Positions 1-11,504 of a stretch of DNA of 64,000 bases are shown here, one piece after another. This DNA comes from Phymatolithon calcareum (Eukaryota > Rhodophyta > Florideophyceae > Hapalidiales), in NCBI GenBank assembly GCA_977006965.1, contig OZ345359.1, positions 124,001-188,000 of the forward strand, given 5' to 3'. The position numbers were made by a program, and so were the translations under genes. How positions within the stretch are numbered: position 1 is the first letter of the stretch; the number at the start of each line of letters is the position of its first letter. The notes below the pieces were generated by a model. That model made no database searches. It was not told the origin of the DNA and saw only the letters and a program-made list of their open reading frames with translations.

Positions 1-2
1 CA

Positions 3-3000
3 ATGACAGATGCACAAAAGAGAGCTACCATGAGGAGATATATCGCCCGAAAGGGAAAGATAAATAACCTGCTTGACTTCTATGTGGAAAACAATGCCCT
101 GTACAAGTGTCTGGAAAAAAATGGATCCGAAATATGCCGACTAAAGAACATATGTTCAAGTAGACAATCCGAGCTTGATAACATAAACACTGTGTGCTAT
201 ATAGACGATCGAAGGTCCGCAGAAGACATATCCGAAAATCAGAGCAATATCCGCAGACCAACAGTTCTTGACATTGCTCAGAATGCAGATGAAGAAACTA
301 TCATACGACAAGATGCATCCCTTTTCACATGTGAAGAAGCTACAGAGCCTATCACAACGCTTAAAATGGCCACTGCTCAAGTTATAGATGTGCAGCAAGC
401 TGGAAAGTTCCTACCTGCCAACTCTCCAAATTTCTTTGGTCGACTTTTTCCTCATTTATTTCCTTTCGGACTCGGACATCCGGACGTATCGAGAAAGGTC
501 GGCGTTAGTCTTGAAGAGTGTGTTAAACATTACTTGAAACTATCTAGTAGACAGTTTTCGCAGGACGAAACTTTTCCACTAATTGCATTCGACGTTGTGT
601 CCAGAAAGCGCGCCATGTCTCACATTTCACTAACGTGCAGACTTAATCCGAAAGAAATCGAGATGCTAAATGAAGTGAGTGCTTCTGATCTTGCAGAGCA
701 TCTACAACAAGAAACTAGAAAGAGAGAGACCCTAAAAAATGGGCACAATTTCACTGAAAAGACTCTGAATCCCGGGGGGAAACGATTGCTCAGACGTGTA
801 AATGCTGTACTGGGGAAAACATTTGCGACGAACGAAGAACGAAAAATTTACCAGCGTAAAGCATGGAGTATGGCCGCTAAATATCACAGTGCTGCAATGT
901 TCATTACTGTTACTCCTAATGAAAATGGAAATGCGACAGTAGCATTCTTTGCAGGTGATATAAACAGAGATAATCTAATAAGCATAACTGAGAACGACAT
1001 TCCTTCTAATGCTTCTCGGATAGAAATAGCAGGAAGAGACCCAGTCTCGTGTGATTTGTTCTTCACAAATATTTTAGAAATGCTTCTTGGACCTATGATT
1101 GGATTTGATATGAAAACGAAACTTCCACGAAAACAAGGTGGTCTTTTTGGTGTACCGACAGCCTTTATGGGAGGTATAGAAAATCAAGGCAAAGGAACGT
1201 TACATGTTCATCTCATTGTGTTCTTAGCAGGATTTCCGAATGATTCTGATAAGATCATGTTACTGCTGAAGACAGATAAAGATTTTCAAGATAGAATTCA
1301 TTCATATATAGACTCTGTAATTGAATCAAGTGCGATTAATACTGAAAGCGAACTTGAATGTCCGAAATGTTGCTCGAAAGGAACTATCGAGCCGTCTAAG
1401 ATTTCTAAGTTAGCATATTCTCGAAATCTGAAATATGACACACCTCCAGAGACCGCAAAATGTAAAACATGTCAAAAACGTTTCGGAGGAGACGTAGTTA
1501 TTCGTCATAACTTGAGACGAATGAAAATGCAGTTATTCGAGAAAGCGGTCTCACGTCATCCGGGAAATAATTGTTCTGATACTTTTTCGCTTCCCACTGA
1601 TAACATGAGGAGACAATATGACAGTGAACAAGATAACAAAATTGCAATTAAAGCAGCTGTCCCAAGAATACCCTCGACTCCAGGTAAAAATTCGTCTCCT
1701 GAAGACTCGCTCGTGCACACAATCTTCATGATAGAGCTTTTACTTCTGAACCAGAACCATAGGTGGAAGCACGTGGCAAGCTGCTTCAAAAGAAGCTCGA
1801 ACTGTGGAGAAGGGTTTTGTAGGTATAATTTTCCTAGATTAGTAAATCATCTGACTGAAATTGACGAATTTGGTAGCGTTACTGGAAAGAGAGTCGTAGG
1901 AAGTGAATATATTAACTCTTTCAATTCTGTTTTGCTCCGTGTCATACGATCAAATCATGATGTTCGATTCCTTCTGTGCTGTGCTCACGAAATTTATTAT
2001 ACTATCAAGTACGTTGTAAAAGATCAAATCTCAATAGATAATATCGCTGCCATCACTCTCGCTTCCTACACGAAGCGATTGGGAAAGGAAACTGCTTTAA
2101 AAAAAGATATTTCTATTGCCCGAACCATATACGGACGCATCGCTTCGATGGCATATGCTCGATCGGATCTCGTTGAAGTTGGTGCTGTAACTGCTGTGCA
2201 CTACTTATTACATGGTACTACATTTGTTAGCTCTCATGAATTTCAAAATTTGCACTTGGGTAGGCATTTGTACGACTTGGATGAACTTGAAAGCGATATT
2301 GGAATTATTCCTTACCGAAATTCTTATATTGCATTCAATGTGACATCGAATTACACTTTACGACCATTAGAGTTAGAGAAAACATGTCTTTACGATTATA
2401 CAGAACGCTTTCTTATATCCAAGGATATTCCCAAAGACATTAATTCAAATCCAAACTGCATGCGTCTTCACCCAAACCATCCGTTTTATGCTACAAAAGT
2501 GGTTAAGCGACGTAAAGTGAAAGTAATCTCGGATATTATTGGTCCTCGAATACCTGATTTGTACGAAATCAGTGATGAAGACATGGAAAAGTATGCAAAA
2601 ATCGCTTTACTTCTTTTTAAACCACACAGAAGCAAAGAAAATATAATACAACGGTTCAAATCATTCCAGGAAGCATTTCACCATTTCAAAAATAGCTTAG
2701 AGTACAAGAATTCTCTAGCTGAGCACATACTCTCAAACATGCAGCAGTACTATATTGGGAAACGAAGAGCGCAGGAGATGAGGACAGAGCAACGTGAAAA
2801 TTGGGAAATACAACACGAAAACCGAGTCGAATTTGATTCTGACGAGTCTGTAGTGGAAGATGATGACATTGGTGCCCTGGACGAAATTAGTGGTGATGAT
2901 CTAGAAGAGTGTACTCCATTTGATGTACAACAATTTACTTCTCAATTGCATCCTGGAACAGTTGAGCGTATTTTAGGAGGCGTAATTGATGAAATAAATA

Positions 3001-6000
3001 TCAACGAAAGAATAACCAATGGTCAGAGAGAAAAAGACGTTTGCTCTCTCAGCGGAATGAGAACAGTTGTCATGCGCCATATCCTCACAGATATTAATAC
3101 GGAAAAGAATGAAAAAGGCATATCGTACTGGCCCTTTAGAGAAAAGGAACTCAATTGCATCTCTAAGACTCGTGTTTTATCTAAAGATGTCGAAGCGTCA
3201 TATGAGAGACTAATATCCCAATACGATAAAGAAATAAATTCAGAAAAAATAGAACAGAATGTATCTGCAAAAAATGCGAAGGAAGAAACAATAGTTAGAT
3301 TGCTTGAAAATGCGATTAAATCAAAACTTGAGTCTGAAAATCGGAATACCAATGACAGCTGTTCAAAAAAACAAGCAGAAATTATTAACCCATCCCTTGA
3401 TCAAGTGTCAAATAGATTCACGCTCAATGAAAGACAGACTATTTCTTTTCGCATAGCTGGTTCTTATCTATTAGATTCATTCAAACGATCACTGCTGCGA
3501 TATCCGCCTGGTAAACCTCTTAGAATGCATTTATCTGGAGAAGGAGGGACGGGAAAGTCTAGGATAGTTGAAGCAATTCGATTTCTTGCAGTTGGGTGGG
3601 GATATCCTGACGCTGTTGTCACAGTTGCTCCAACTGGTATTGCTGCGGTATTAGTTAATGGGGAGACAGTCCATTCTAAGCTAAAAATATTTCAAAATAG
3701 GAAACCAACAATGAAACAATTAGAGGAATGGTCAAGAGTCTACATGGTTATCTGGGACGAGATTAGTATGACAGGACAGACTCTATTTGCGAAGGCAATG
3801 AAGAAAATCAAAGCATTCTTGGGAACTGAGAAAAGCAGCGATGCCAGAATTCATATAGTAACTGCAGGTGATTTCGCACAGCTTCCTCCTTGCTTCGAAA
3901 AGTTTATATTCTCACCTCCTGCATTTGTAGAGACAGGCTCTTTCCTATTGGATAGCGCAACGAAGGCTGGAACAGAATCAGCTGTCTGTGGAAGCAACTC
4001 TAGAATGTTAAACGTAAACGTGAATAATATCACAGGGTACCACATTTGGCAATCGTTCAAGACTGTTGTTAAGCTTAAGGAGAATATGAGGCACCGATCT
4101 GATCCATCTTATGGAAATATTCTAAAACGGCTGCGAACAGGTGATCAAACAGTTCAAGATTTTAAAGTTTTAAACACCAGATTTTTAGATCCATTGTGCC
4201 CGACTTCTGAAGTACAACAGCAATTTAGGACTCGACAAGATACAAATGCATCATTTCCGATTGCTGTCCAAGCAAATCGTAGCAGACACTCTATAAATTG
4301 GCTCAGTATCTCTGAGATATCTCAAAATAGTTCTGAAATCGAAATACCTATTGTATGTCCCGCTGAATTCAGTGCGACAAAGAGAGGTACAAATCCAACC
4401 ATGGATCAACTAGAAGATCTTCTTAAAATTGGAGATAATAAATTGCAAAGATTATCCCCATTGCTCGTCATTTTTCCAGGTATGCGCGTTTTTATAACTC
4501 AAAATATTAGCTCGAAGCTTGGTCTTGCTAATGGTTCAACCGGAACTGTACTCGGGTGTCAATTCCCTGAGAATGTCATTTTCCGCACAATTTTAGTGAA
4601 GGGAGCTCCAATGAAGATCGCATCCACAATTCCGGAAATTGTATATGTGTCTGTAGAGCAAGCAAAATTAAAGAAACGGTTTCCAAATATACCCGAAATC
4701 TACCCTAATAATACGATTCCAATACTCCCATATTCACTTACTGTCCGCGTATCGTGTCTACGTAACAGAAATTTCAGTATAAAAGTAACACAGATTCCAA
4801 TATCTCCATCATTTGCAGCGACTACCCACAAGCTTCAAGGAACAACATGCGATGCAATTTTGTCGTACATTGTTAATGAGCTTGGTAGTCAACCAACATC
4901 GCTCTATGTATTGGCTTCTCGTGTTAAAACATTAGAAGGTCTATTTCTCTGCAAAAAACTCACAGAGGAAGATTTTAAATATTTTAGGCCCTCTCAAGAA
5001 GTTCTTGATGAAGAAGAAAGACTTGACGGGCTCTGTACACAAACGCTGGAGAATTTCACGAATGGAATTATATTTCCGGACGAAGTAAATAATGAGATAC
5101 AGAAGCTGACAAAAGTTGAAGAGAAAGACCCGGAAGACATAGTAATCGACCTTTATCCACTTAAAAATAATGAGAAAAAGAGAAACAATGTGATTCATCA
5201 ATCGGTTAATATTCCCACACATAATACTTCAAATGATAACTCTTTCGATGTCGGAAGCTCATGTTTCGAATTGCTCTTACCTCATTTTCAAGCTCAAACA
5301 GTTATTAGAATGAAGTCTGTCCACAGATTACTTGTAAGTTGTAATTTCAGAACTCCTGCTCTGCCAATAACCTCACTCATAACCGATAATGTTTCTCAAC
5401 ACCCAACACTATGGAAAGCTGTTGATGTTCCAGGTGATGGAAATTGCTGGATATATGCAACAGTTCTCTCCATTTTCTATTGCACTCTGAGTTTAGGAAA
5501 CGCTTTATATATGAATCCACAAGATTGTAGAATAAAAATATCTTCCCTTCTTTCCGAAGTGTCAAAATCCGATGAACAAACAAAACACAGCTTTCTACGA
5601 AACATGAACCTCTCTTCTTCTCAACGAGGAGTTGCTTTACAGCAATTTTCTGCTGCAATAGGATATGAAAACTCATTAGAAATGTTGTCGTTGTTTCTAA
5701 AGATTGGAACTCCTCAAAGTTGCTTGTGGGCTGCTGATATTGGTGATGAAATGAACTTGCTTTCCCTTATATTAAATCAAAATATTATATCATATAGTCC
5801 TTCTTCAACAAGGACACATCAATCTGCCTTTGATCTAAATACAACAATTGGTCCCTTGTCTCCGACTTCAGTCTACAGCCCATATCCGGATATTACTCTG
5901 GAGAACCCAGCTGTACCATTTCAAATTCCAATACTTTTCTCAGACGGTAACCACTTTCAGTCTCTAATCCCTCCGTCAGATTTTAATATCTTCTCTTTAC

Positions 6001-6023
6001 CCTCATGGGATTTTATTAATTAG
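3..6023 (+). CDS. Helentron replication initiator-helicase fused to an OTU-like cysteine protease
   Basis: This 2006-aa protein should nick and unwind element DNA for rolling-circle transposition. Domains in order are: Helitron-like N region (FPHLFPFG, about residues 145-170); HUH nuclease motif with H401 and H403 (LHVHL); a CxxC...CxxC zinc-ribbon-like insert near 450-490; the tyrosine motif YYTIKY with Y666 and Y670; a PIF1/RecD-like SF1 helicase with Walker A GEGGTGKS (K1185), Walker B WDEIS (D1252, E1253) and a late TTHKLQGTT motif; and a C-terminal OTU-like domain with DGNCW (C1815) and GNHFQSL (H1984). The frame is uninterrupted, so the protein may be functional. The ATG lies at the window edge and the true N-terminus could be upstream. 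A C-terminal OTU domain is known from Helentrons and Helitron2 elements but not from typical plant Helitrons. Confidence 0.93.
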   Translation: MTDAQKRATMRRYIARKGKINNLLDFYVENNALYKCLEKNGSEICRLKNICSSRQSELDNINTVCYIDDRRSAEDISENQSNIRRPTVLDIAQNADEETIIRQDASLFTCEEATEPITTLKMATAQVIDVQQAGKFLPANSPNFFGRLFPHLFPFGLGHPDVSRKVGVSLEECVKHYLKLSSRQFSQDETFPLIAFDVVSRKRAMSHISLTCRLNPKEIEMLNEVSASDLAEHLQQETRKRETLKNGHNFTEKTLNPGGKRLLRRVNAVLGKTFATNEERKIYQRKAWSMAAKYHSAAMFITVTPNENGNATVAFFAGDINRDNLISITENDIPSNASRIEIAGRDPVSCDLFFTNILEMLLGPMIGFDMKTKLPRKQGGLFGVPTAFMGGIENQGKGTLHVHLIVFLAGFPNDSDKIMLLLKTDKDFQDRIHSYIDSVIESSAINTESELECPKCCSKGTIEPSKISKLAYSRNLKYDTPPETAKCKTCQKRFGGDVVIRHNLRRMKMQLFEKAVSRHPGNNCSDTFSLPTDNMRRQYDSEQDNKIAIKAAVPRIPSTPGKNSSPEDSLVHTIFMIELLLLNQNHRWKHVASCFKRSSNCGEGFCRYNFPRLVNHLTEIDEFGSVTGKRVVGSEYINSFNSVLLRVIRSNHDVRFLLCCAHEIYYTIKYVVKDQISIDNIAAITLASYTKRLGKETALKKDISIARTIYGRIASMAYARSDLVEVGAVTAVHYLLHGTTFVSSHEFQNLHLGRHLYDLDELESDIGIIPYRNSYIAFNVTSNYTLRPLELEKTCLYDYTERFLISKDIPKDINSNPNCMRLHPNHPFYATKVVKRRKVKVISDIIGPRIPDLYEISDEDMEKYAKIALLLFKPHRSKENIIQRFKSFQEAFHHFKNSLEYKNSLAEHILSNMQQYYIGKRRAQEMRTEQRENWEIQHENRVEFDSDESVVEDDDIGALDEISGDDLEECTPFDVQQFTSQLHPGTVERILGGVIDEININERITNGQREKDVCSLSGMRTVVMRHILTDINTEKNEKGISYWPFREKELNCISKTRVLSKDVEASYERLISQYDKEINSEKIEQNVSAKNAKEETIVRLLENAIKSKLESENRNTNDSCSKKQAEIINPSLDQVSNRFTLNERQTISFRIAGSYLLDSFKRSLLRYPPGKPLRMHLSGEGGTGKSRIVEAIRFLAVGWGYPDAVVTVAPTGIAAVLVNGETVHSKLKIFQNRKPTMKQLEEWSRVYMVIWDEISMTGQTLFAKAMKKIKAFLGTEKSSDARIHIVTAGDFAQLPPCFEKFIFSPPAFVETGSFLLDSATKAGTESAVCGSNSRMLNVNVNNITGYHIWQSFKTVVKLKENMRHRSDPSYGNILKRLRTGDQTVQDFKVLNTRFLDPLCPTSEVQQQFRTRQDTNASFPIAVQANRSRHSINWLSISEISQNSSEIEIPIVCPAEFSATKRGTNPTMDQLEDLLKIGDNKLQRLSPLLVIFPGMRVFITQNISSKLGLANGSTGTVLGCQFPENVIFRTILVKGAPMKIASTIPEIVYVSVEQAKLKKRFPNIPEIYPNNTIPILPYSLTVRVSCLRNRNFSIKVTQIPISPSFAATTHKLQGTTCDAILSYIVNELGSQPTSLYVLASRVKTLEGLFLCKKLTEEDFKYFRPSQEVLDEEERLDGLCTQTLENFTNGIIFPDEVNNEIQKLTKVEEKDPEDIVIDLYPLKNNEKKRNNVIHQSVNIPTHNTSNDNSFDVGSSCFELLLPHFQAQTVIRMKSVHRLLVSCNFRTPALPITSLITDNVSQHPTLWKAVDVPGDGNCWIYATVLSIFYCTLSLGNALYMNPQDCRIKISSLLSEVSKSDEQTKHSFLRNMNLSSSQRGVALQQFSAAIGYENSLEMLSLFLKIGTPQSCLWAADIGDEMNLLSLILNQNIISYSPSSTRTHQSAFDLNTTIGPLSPTSVYSPYPDITLENPAVPFQIPILFSDGNHFQSLIPPSDFNIFSLPSWDFIN

Positions 6024-7241
6024 AATTTTACATACCGTTTTCCACTTAGACTATTACGAATAAATGGTCTCTTACTCAAATTTTCTTTTGCGGAGTAAAG
6101 AAACAGTAATAATTAGACGTGAGAAAAATATATTATAGCCCGCGTGCCGCTAACACTGGATATATCAAACGCTAGAAGTACGAAAAACAGGTGCCATATG
6201 GCTTCGGAAATATATAACGTCAACAATTCATACATGGAGTACGTCTCAACTGTATCTTTTATGACAATTTTTTATTAAATCCATAGCCGTGACAGTAATA
6301 AACTTATTTCCGTACCGCAGCACCACTCGCATGAGAAACAAGTGCGCAAACCGCCACAGTATATGCGAGAAACTGGAACTGCTTATATGAAGGGGATACC
6401 AGATACTTCCAATAGGGAATAGAGCTATTTGAATTGAATAAATTATACAACGTTCAAGCTTGAGATATCGGATTCAAAATCTCTGAATATCATATAAGCT
6501 AGTTCTCTCGGAATATGCACGTTTTCTGTGCATGTGACTCCAAGATTGAAAGAGTACATTTTTAACTCTGTTTCACCTATTGCGGCTTTATCTAGCCAAA
6601 TATTTAATCTTTATCTGTAGAAATGTGTTTAGATAACTATGCCTGCAAGATTCAATCTCCTGTCCTGTTTGGCGCTAACGTAAACTATGAAAAATTCGAT
6701 GGTGTTCAAAGGGGACAGCTCAGCATAATTTCTGAAATAAGTACCTTGAAAAAACTAAAGTTTTGGACAAGACTAGGGACGAACCTACCAATCCCTCAAT
6801 TGGGGGAAAACTTTCTTCAAATTGACGTTAGGAAAAGTAGAAATCAAATATACTTGCCAGTTCGTTAAATCAATAGGCTATGATACAACAAAGCTATTGA
6901 CTCTTAGTGCAGGAAAACACATCATACTTGTTAAAACAGGCCATGTTCATAAAATTTCAGAACAAATCTCTCACATGGTGAAACTTCCTCTCTTACAGAA
7001 CAATGATGCGACTATTGGGCTAGCTGGTGGTTCGTGGAATGGGAGATCAGTTCAATATGTGAAACCTGCAAATATTCTTAGAATATATGTCAGGGAAGCG
7101 AGTCAAAACGCCTTTTTAAAAGTATTAAACAAGGTGGCAATCTGCAGAATTTCTGAAACGTCCAACTTTTCAATGGCGAAAATATAGGCGAACACAAAAT
7201 ATTATCAATAATTTTAAGTTGCACAATCTACAAATTTTAAT
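6024..7241 (+). other. Helentron 3' non-coding tail
   Basis: AT-rich DNA between the Rep/Hel stop codon and the inferred element end. It is shared with the downstream partial copy (about 14870-16054) at high identity. Two overlapping open frames (6623-6868 and 6822-7187) exist and the first recurs in the second copy. Differences between the copies are mostly amino-acid changing, so I do not call a gene. The tail is better read as cis-acting element DNA. Confidence 0.55.
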
Positions 7242-7411
7242 TTCCCATGACAATAAGTGTCAGTTTCTCTAAATATGTCATTTAGTTCTGCATTGTGTGC
7301 TTCAATGTCGTAAATTTAATTTTTAAAACGGGGTGTCGAGCCGGTCCATTTTTTAAGTGGTCCAGGAGTCTGTAATTCAGCTTCGAGGACTGTAAACCAG
7401 TGTATATATAT

Positions 7412-7534
7412 AAGCAATTTGAAACGAAAAATCAAATTTGTACAGAGGAATCCAGAGAATATGGACACTATGTATGCTGTCCATATTCTCTGGATTCCTC
7501 TGTACAAATTTGATTTTTTGTTTTAAAATTGCTT
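7412..7534. repeat. Large inverted repeat (about 55-bp stem, 12-nt loop)
   Basis: Arms 7412-7466 and 7479-7534 are near-perfect reverse complements around a 12-base spacer. The right arm starts the first satellite unit (motif ATTCTCTGGATTCCTCTG), so the left arm is an inverted copy of satellite DNA. Confidence 0.8.
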
Positions 7535-7705
7535 CTGTTTATTGGCGAGATATTTAACAAGAAATCGTCTAATAAAAGAATAATTATCACAATATTCGAA
7601 GTGTTCAGATTATTTTCATAGTATCTTTTTCTATAAATGTATGTTTTATAACGAAGGTCTCCCTGTGTTTTTGATTCCGCTCCACAAATTAAATCTAGGC
7701 GTCGT
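7479..7705. repeat. Left fragment of ~290-bp degenerate satellite
   Basis: The stretch carries both hallmark motifs of the array at 10140-11060: ATTCTCTGGATTCCTCTG and, further on, GATTCCGCTCCACAAATTAA. The two parts are separated by a LINE, so the array was split by that insertion. Confidence 0.6.
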
Positions 7706-7738
7706 AATTAAATAGATTTATTGACAAGGTACCATGTT

Positions 7739-7896
7739 TTTTTATAATGCAAGTTTATTTAAAAGCCCCACAGACTTTCGAAGATATGGGTAAGGCTTCC
7801 TCTGATGCTACCTATCTTTTGTGCAGCTCACGAAACGCCCACCAGAATAGCGGACGTGAAAACTCAGGATTCAAAGTAATCCTATCTCAATTCTCC
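7739..7896 (-). mobile_element. Nested LINE 3' fragment
   Basis: The sequence matches the extreme 3' ends at 57590-57645 and 63890-64000 (TTTAAATAA, then GGAAGCCTT... on the minus strand). It interrupts the host LINE at ACCATGTT, which is present at both edges (7731-7738 and 7897-7904). That is an 8-bp target-site duplication. Confidence 0.75.
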
Positions 7897-8781
7897 ACCA
7901 TGTTGTGTCCCAAGTGAAGGGAAGTCGGTACCTTTCTAGGCATATTCTAAGCGTATTGAAAATATGCAACGCCCTTAATCGGAATTACATAGAATCACGT
8001 CAATGGCTCTATTCACGTCAATCTCTTCTCCCGGGGTGCATGTAGGGTTCTTCAGGATACTTATGAGTGTTTCAACTGCCTATGATCCTTGAATGCCCAT
8101 TTCTTTAATTAACTTCGGTGGTTTCTCGGAAAATGGTCAACAAACAACCTTGCTTGAAGAATTCTGTATCTGCTTTCTTTCATCCTCACTGCTTGGTGTG
8201 GAATACTATAATGGCGAACGAAATTTTCTAGGTGCGGTGTTCTACTTGTTGCTTCTATACTCGCCGAAGGCCAGATATATCTTAAATGTCAGTTGCCGTG
8301 TTTGATTTCAGTGTACAGTCTAGAGTTTCGAGCTCTTGCTCTGCCCCTGTGTCTTTGGTCCTCTCCACAATCTCCTTTAAACTTCGTCTTAACTTCTGGA
8401 GCAGGTGCTGTCGGCGTAATTCCCACGTATTTATTTGACACAGTTTCATTAGTCTTCTCCAAAACCGCGTTTTCTATTTCCCAAACAGTATAGTTTCAAT
8501 ATCCTTTTGAATTTTCACTGCTGCTTTCGATGCAGCTATTGTGTCGGGTATTATATGCAAAGTGTACTCATACACTGGCCCAATAAAAATTTTGAAGAAT
8601 GTGATGTTCTTTTCGGTGCTCTATCCACTTCTTGTCATGCCTTGGTTGTTCATGAGCCGTACTTTTATGTATTTGCCTTTAAATCGCTCCAGAAGCTTGT
8701 CCTCACGAACGCTGTTCGCGTCAGCTGTTGTTCTGCAGTGCGTTGTATTTCAACTTCCTCGTTTGCCAGTATGAAGGGTTT

Positions 8782-9468
8782 TCAAATTCTTCGACATGTG
8801 AGAATGGTTAAACATTTTCGGGTTGACCACATCATTCGATAGACCCGTGCCCATTCAGAGTATTTGTGGAGTATTTTGTGTAGTTCTTCTTCGTTCCTTG
8901 CCATTAGTATGCGGTCATCGGCAAACATGTTTAAACGAAGGCTCGCGTTAGAATCACTGAGGTTAATAGCCGTGACTCCTTCTGCCAGGGTAGTCATGAG
9001 GATGTTGAACAGTGTGGGGCTAATGGGGGATCTTTGGGGCACCCCGCGCTCTCTTGTCCCTTGAGTTCCTCCTGCGCCGTTCATAACAGTGAATGTAGTC
9101 TTCTGCAGCGAAAAGGATGCAATCGATGCGACATTTGCTGAGAATCTGAGGTCGATTTCTCGCATAAGCTCCTCTCTTGGGGCTCGGTCAAATGCTGGCT
9201 TTAAGTTTAGCACGGCTTTTGTGCTCCTTCCCTGTTTCACGGCTGCCTTCAAAGCAGTGTTTTGTAACGGAGGAGGGCCCTTACCGTGCCTTTTCTGGGC
9301 TGGAAACTCATTTGGGGTTATGTTGAATCCATGTTCCTTCTGGATCAGTTTCTGCACTGCTGATTCAAATATTTTGCGAGCGTGCGATAATAGAGATATC
9401 AATCCGCAGCTTTTTGGTGAGCTTTGGTGGCCTTTCTTGAATATTAGAACCACAGTGCCATATTTCAA
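8782..9468 (-). pseudogene. LINE reverse transcriptase fragment
   Basis: The 228-aa open frame contains RT blocks in order: the ISLLSHARKIFE block, a degraded AxDRAPRE palm block (normally AFDxxxxx), RGVPQRSPISPTLFNILM, and the catalytic FADD box. Flanking coding DNA is broken in other frames, so the copy is dead. FADD rather than YADD is common in several non-LTR clades; I do not assign a clade. Confidence 0.85.
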
Positions 9469-10139
9469 TCGTCAGGCCAGCAACCGATCTGGCTGGCTTT
9501 TGTGATCGCGGCTAGCAGGAAGCTATAGGTATCCTCTGGGGTGAATAGCAACACTGCGGAGGAAATGCCGTTCGATCCAGTTTCTTTTTTGACTCGGGGC
9601 ACGTCTTAGGGTGCTCTTGAGATCTCTTTTTTGTGCTCGTATGACTTGAAATTTCCTCGGTTCTATGGCCGTTCCTTGAGGGTCCTGGAGCTCCCAATTA
9701 GATGAGCTGTTATCTCCGCCGGGTCTATATCCTCTTCTTTATTCTTTATTTCAATTAAAGTTTGCATCTTTTTCGCCAAATCTGCTGGAGTTGAAGCGGA
9801 TATATCTTCATTGAATTTCTAAAAGAATGTTCTTCTGTTCGCCCTGGTTATCTTTCTATATTTCTTTTTAGATCTCTGTGCGCTCGGTTAGTTTTCTGCG
9901 CCTTTTTGTAAGGAACGCTTGTCCAGTTCTTTGGTATAGAACTCTTTACATCGTCTTGGCTTTCTTGACTTCTTTGTGTACCGACGGTTTGTTAACGATG
10001 TCGCAAGTGCTCCTGTAGGCCTTCTGCTAATCTTCCATTGTATCAGTTTTTCAATGGCTGTCGGGAGTCTTGAATTGTATTCAGACACTGCTTTTTTCTG
10101 GAGCTTACTCTTTTTCCTGGCGCTCAATAGTAGACGTAC

Positions 10140-11060
10140 TCTCGTCTAAAATTTACACATCGGACGCTTACCCTTTTTAAGGCGTATTTCTTGTGAGCTC
10201 TCTCTACAACTGCATATTTTTTCAATCAAGCGTTTATATTCTCTGGATTTCTCTGCGAAAATCTGATTTGTGCATTAAAATTACTTCCGGTTACTAGATA
10301 GATATTCGATTAGAAATGGTCTGATAGAGGCATAGTTTTTCACAGTATTGGTAGTGTCTCGTTTATTTATGCCGGACCCTTTCTGTAATTGTATATTTAT
10401 AACGAATGTCTCCGTGTGTCTTGGATTCCTCTCCATAAATCCAATTTGCACTACAAACACCTACGCTATTTAAGGCATATTTTTAGTGACCTTTTTTTAC
10501 AAGTGCATATTCTCGAACAACGGCGTTAATATTCTCTGGATTCCTCTGTACAACTTTGATTTTTCACTTCAAATTTGATCCTTGTTATTTTATGCATATT
10601 TAACTAGATAAAGAATTTTTTTACAATATTCGAAGAGACCAGTTGATTTCCACAAGACCTTGTTCTATAAGTGCATTTTTTACAATGAAAGTCTCCGTGT
10701 GTTTTGGATTCCTCTCCATAAATCAAATTTGCACTTAAAACACCTACACGTTTTGAGTAGTATTTCTTGAGAGCTCTTTGTTTAGTAAGTGTAAATTTTC
10801 TCACTACAGTGTCCATGTTCTCTGGATTCCTCTGTACAAGTCAGATTTTTCGTTTCAAAATTGCTTCTGCTTATTGCATGGATAATGGACCAAAAACCGT
10901 CTGATAAAACCATAATTTTCACATTGTCAAGTTGATTTACACAGGATCTCTTTCTGTAAATACACGTTTAGTGCCAAAAGTTATTGTGTATTCTGGATTT
11001 CTCTCCACTTATGAAATTTGAACTTCAAAAACTTATAATATGTTTTATTTTTCTTAATTG
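10140..11060. repeat. Degenerate tandem satellite, period about 290 bp
   Basis: The motif TTCTCTGGATT(C/T)CTCTG recurs near 10238, 10531 and 10817, and TGGATTCCTCTCCATAAATC near 10415 and 10707, with a weaker form near 10992. That gives spacings of 286-293 bp, about three decayed units. The part at 7479-7705 is a fourth. Confidence 0.75.
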
Positions 11061-11500
11061 TTCTCTGTTTTTCTTCAAATATGTTTTGTTAAGATGTAGA
11101 ACACGACGTGCATTCGAATCAGGCGATATCGTGCTGTTGGCGTTAAGCTTATTGTAAAATTCGATAAGCCTGTTTTTTAAACATCCTGCATGAGAGCCAT
11201 GTAAAAGCCGGAATAAAATGATATTCAAATACAGGATTCAAGAAACCGTCAAATTTAATTTTTATTTCAGAAAGGAGAAACTGGTGCCAATGGCCTTGGA
11301 ATCCTCTGATCTATCGATTGATATGTAATATAAATTTATGTTAGAGGTGATCGGCTTCTCGTTGCAGCCTGAATACGCTGGAAAAGAGAGATTTAGGTGT
11401 AAAGTATGATAGCTAGGCGTGCGGCCATGAATCATTCAGTGTCTTGACACCAAATATATGCCGGTCAAAACTACAGGCAATTCGAACGTTGGTCATATTG
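11061..11500. other. Intergenic, nothing recognised
   Basis: AT-rich spacer between the satellite and the next transposon copy. I see no gene, repeat or strong structure. Confidence 0.5.
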
Positions 11501-11504
11501 CTAG

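Larger units (their letters stand above)
1..7241 (+). mobile_element. Helentron-type rolling-circle transposon, left end outside window
   Basis: The unit consists of the large Rep/helicase/OTU ORF and about 1.2 kb of 3' non-coding DNA. The right limit is set by comparison with a second copy of the 3' end at 14547-16054: the two stop matching at about 7241 and 16054. No CTRR end or terminal hairpin of a canonical Helitron is visible there, so the exact terminus is inferred. The left end lies upstream of the window. Confidence 0.75.
7706..10135 (-). mobile_element. Non-LTR retrotransposon (LINE), degenerate, 5'-truncated
   Basis: A LINE in minus orientation inserted in the satellite. Its 3' end near 7706 (reading AATAAATC...TTAATTACG on the minus strand) matches the 3' ends at 49124 and 42214. 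RT motifs lie at 8782-9468. A basic open stretch at 9888-10127 would fit the region upstream of the RT. Stops and frameshifts are frequent. A second LINE tail is nested at 7739-7896. Confidence 0.75.

Noticed and set aside
6623-7187. Two overlapping ORFs in the Helentron tail as an accessory gene
   Set aside because: The first recurs in the second copy, but nearly all differences are amino-acid changing, so no sign of coding selection.
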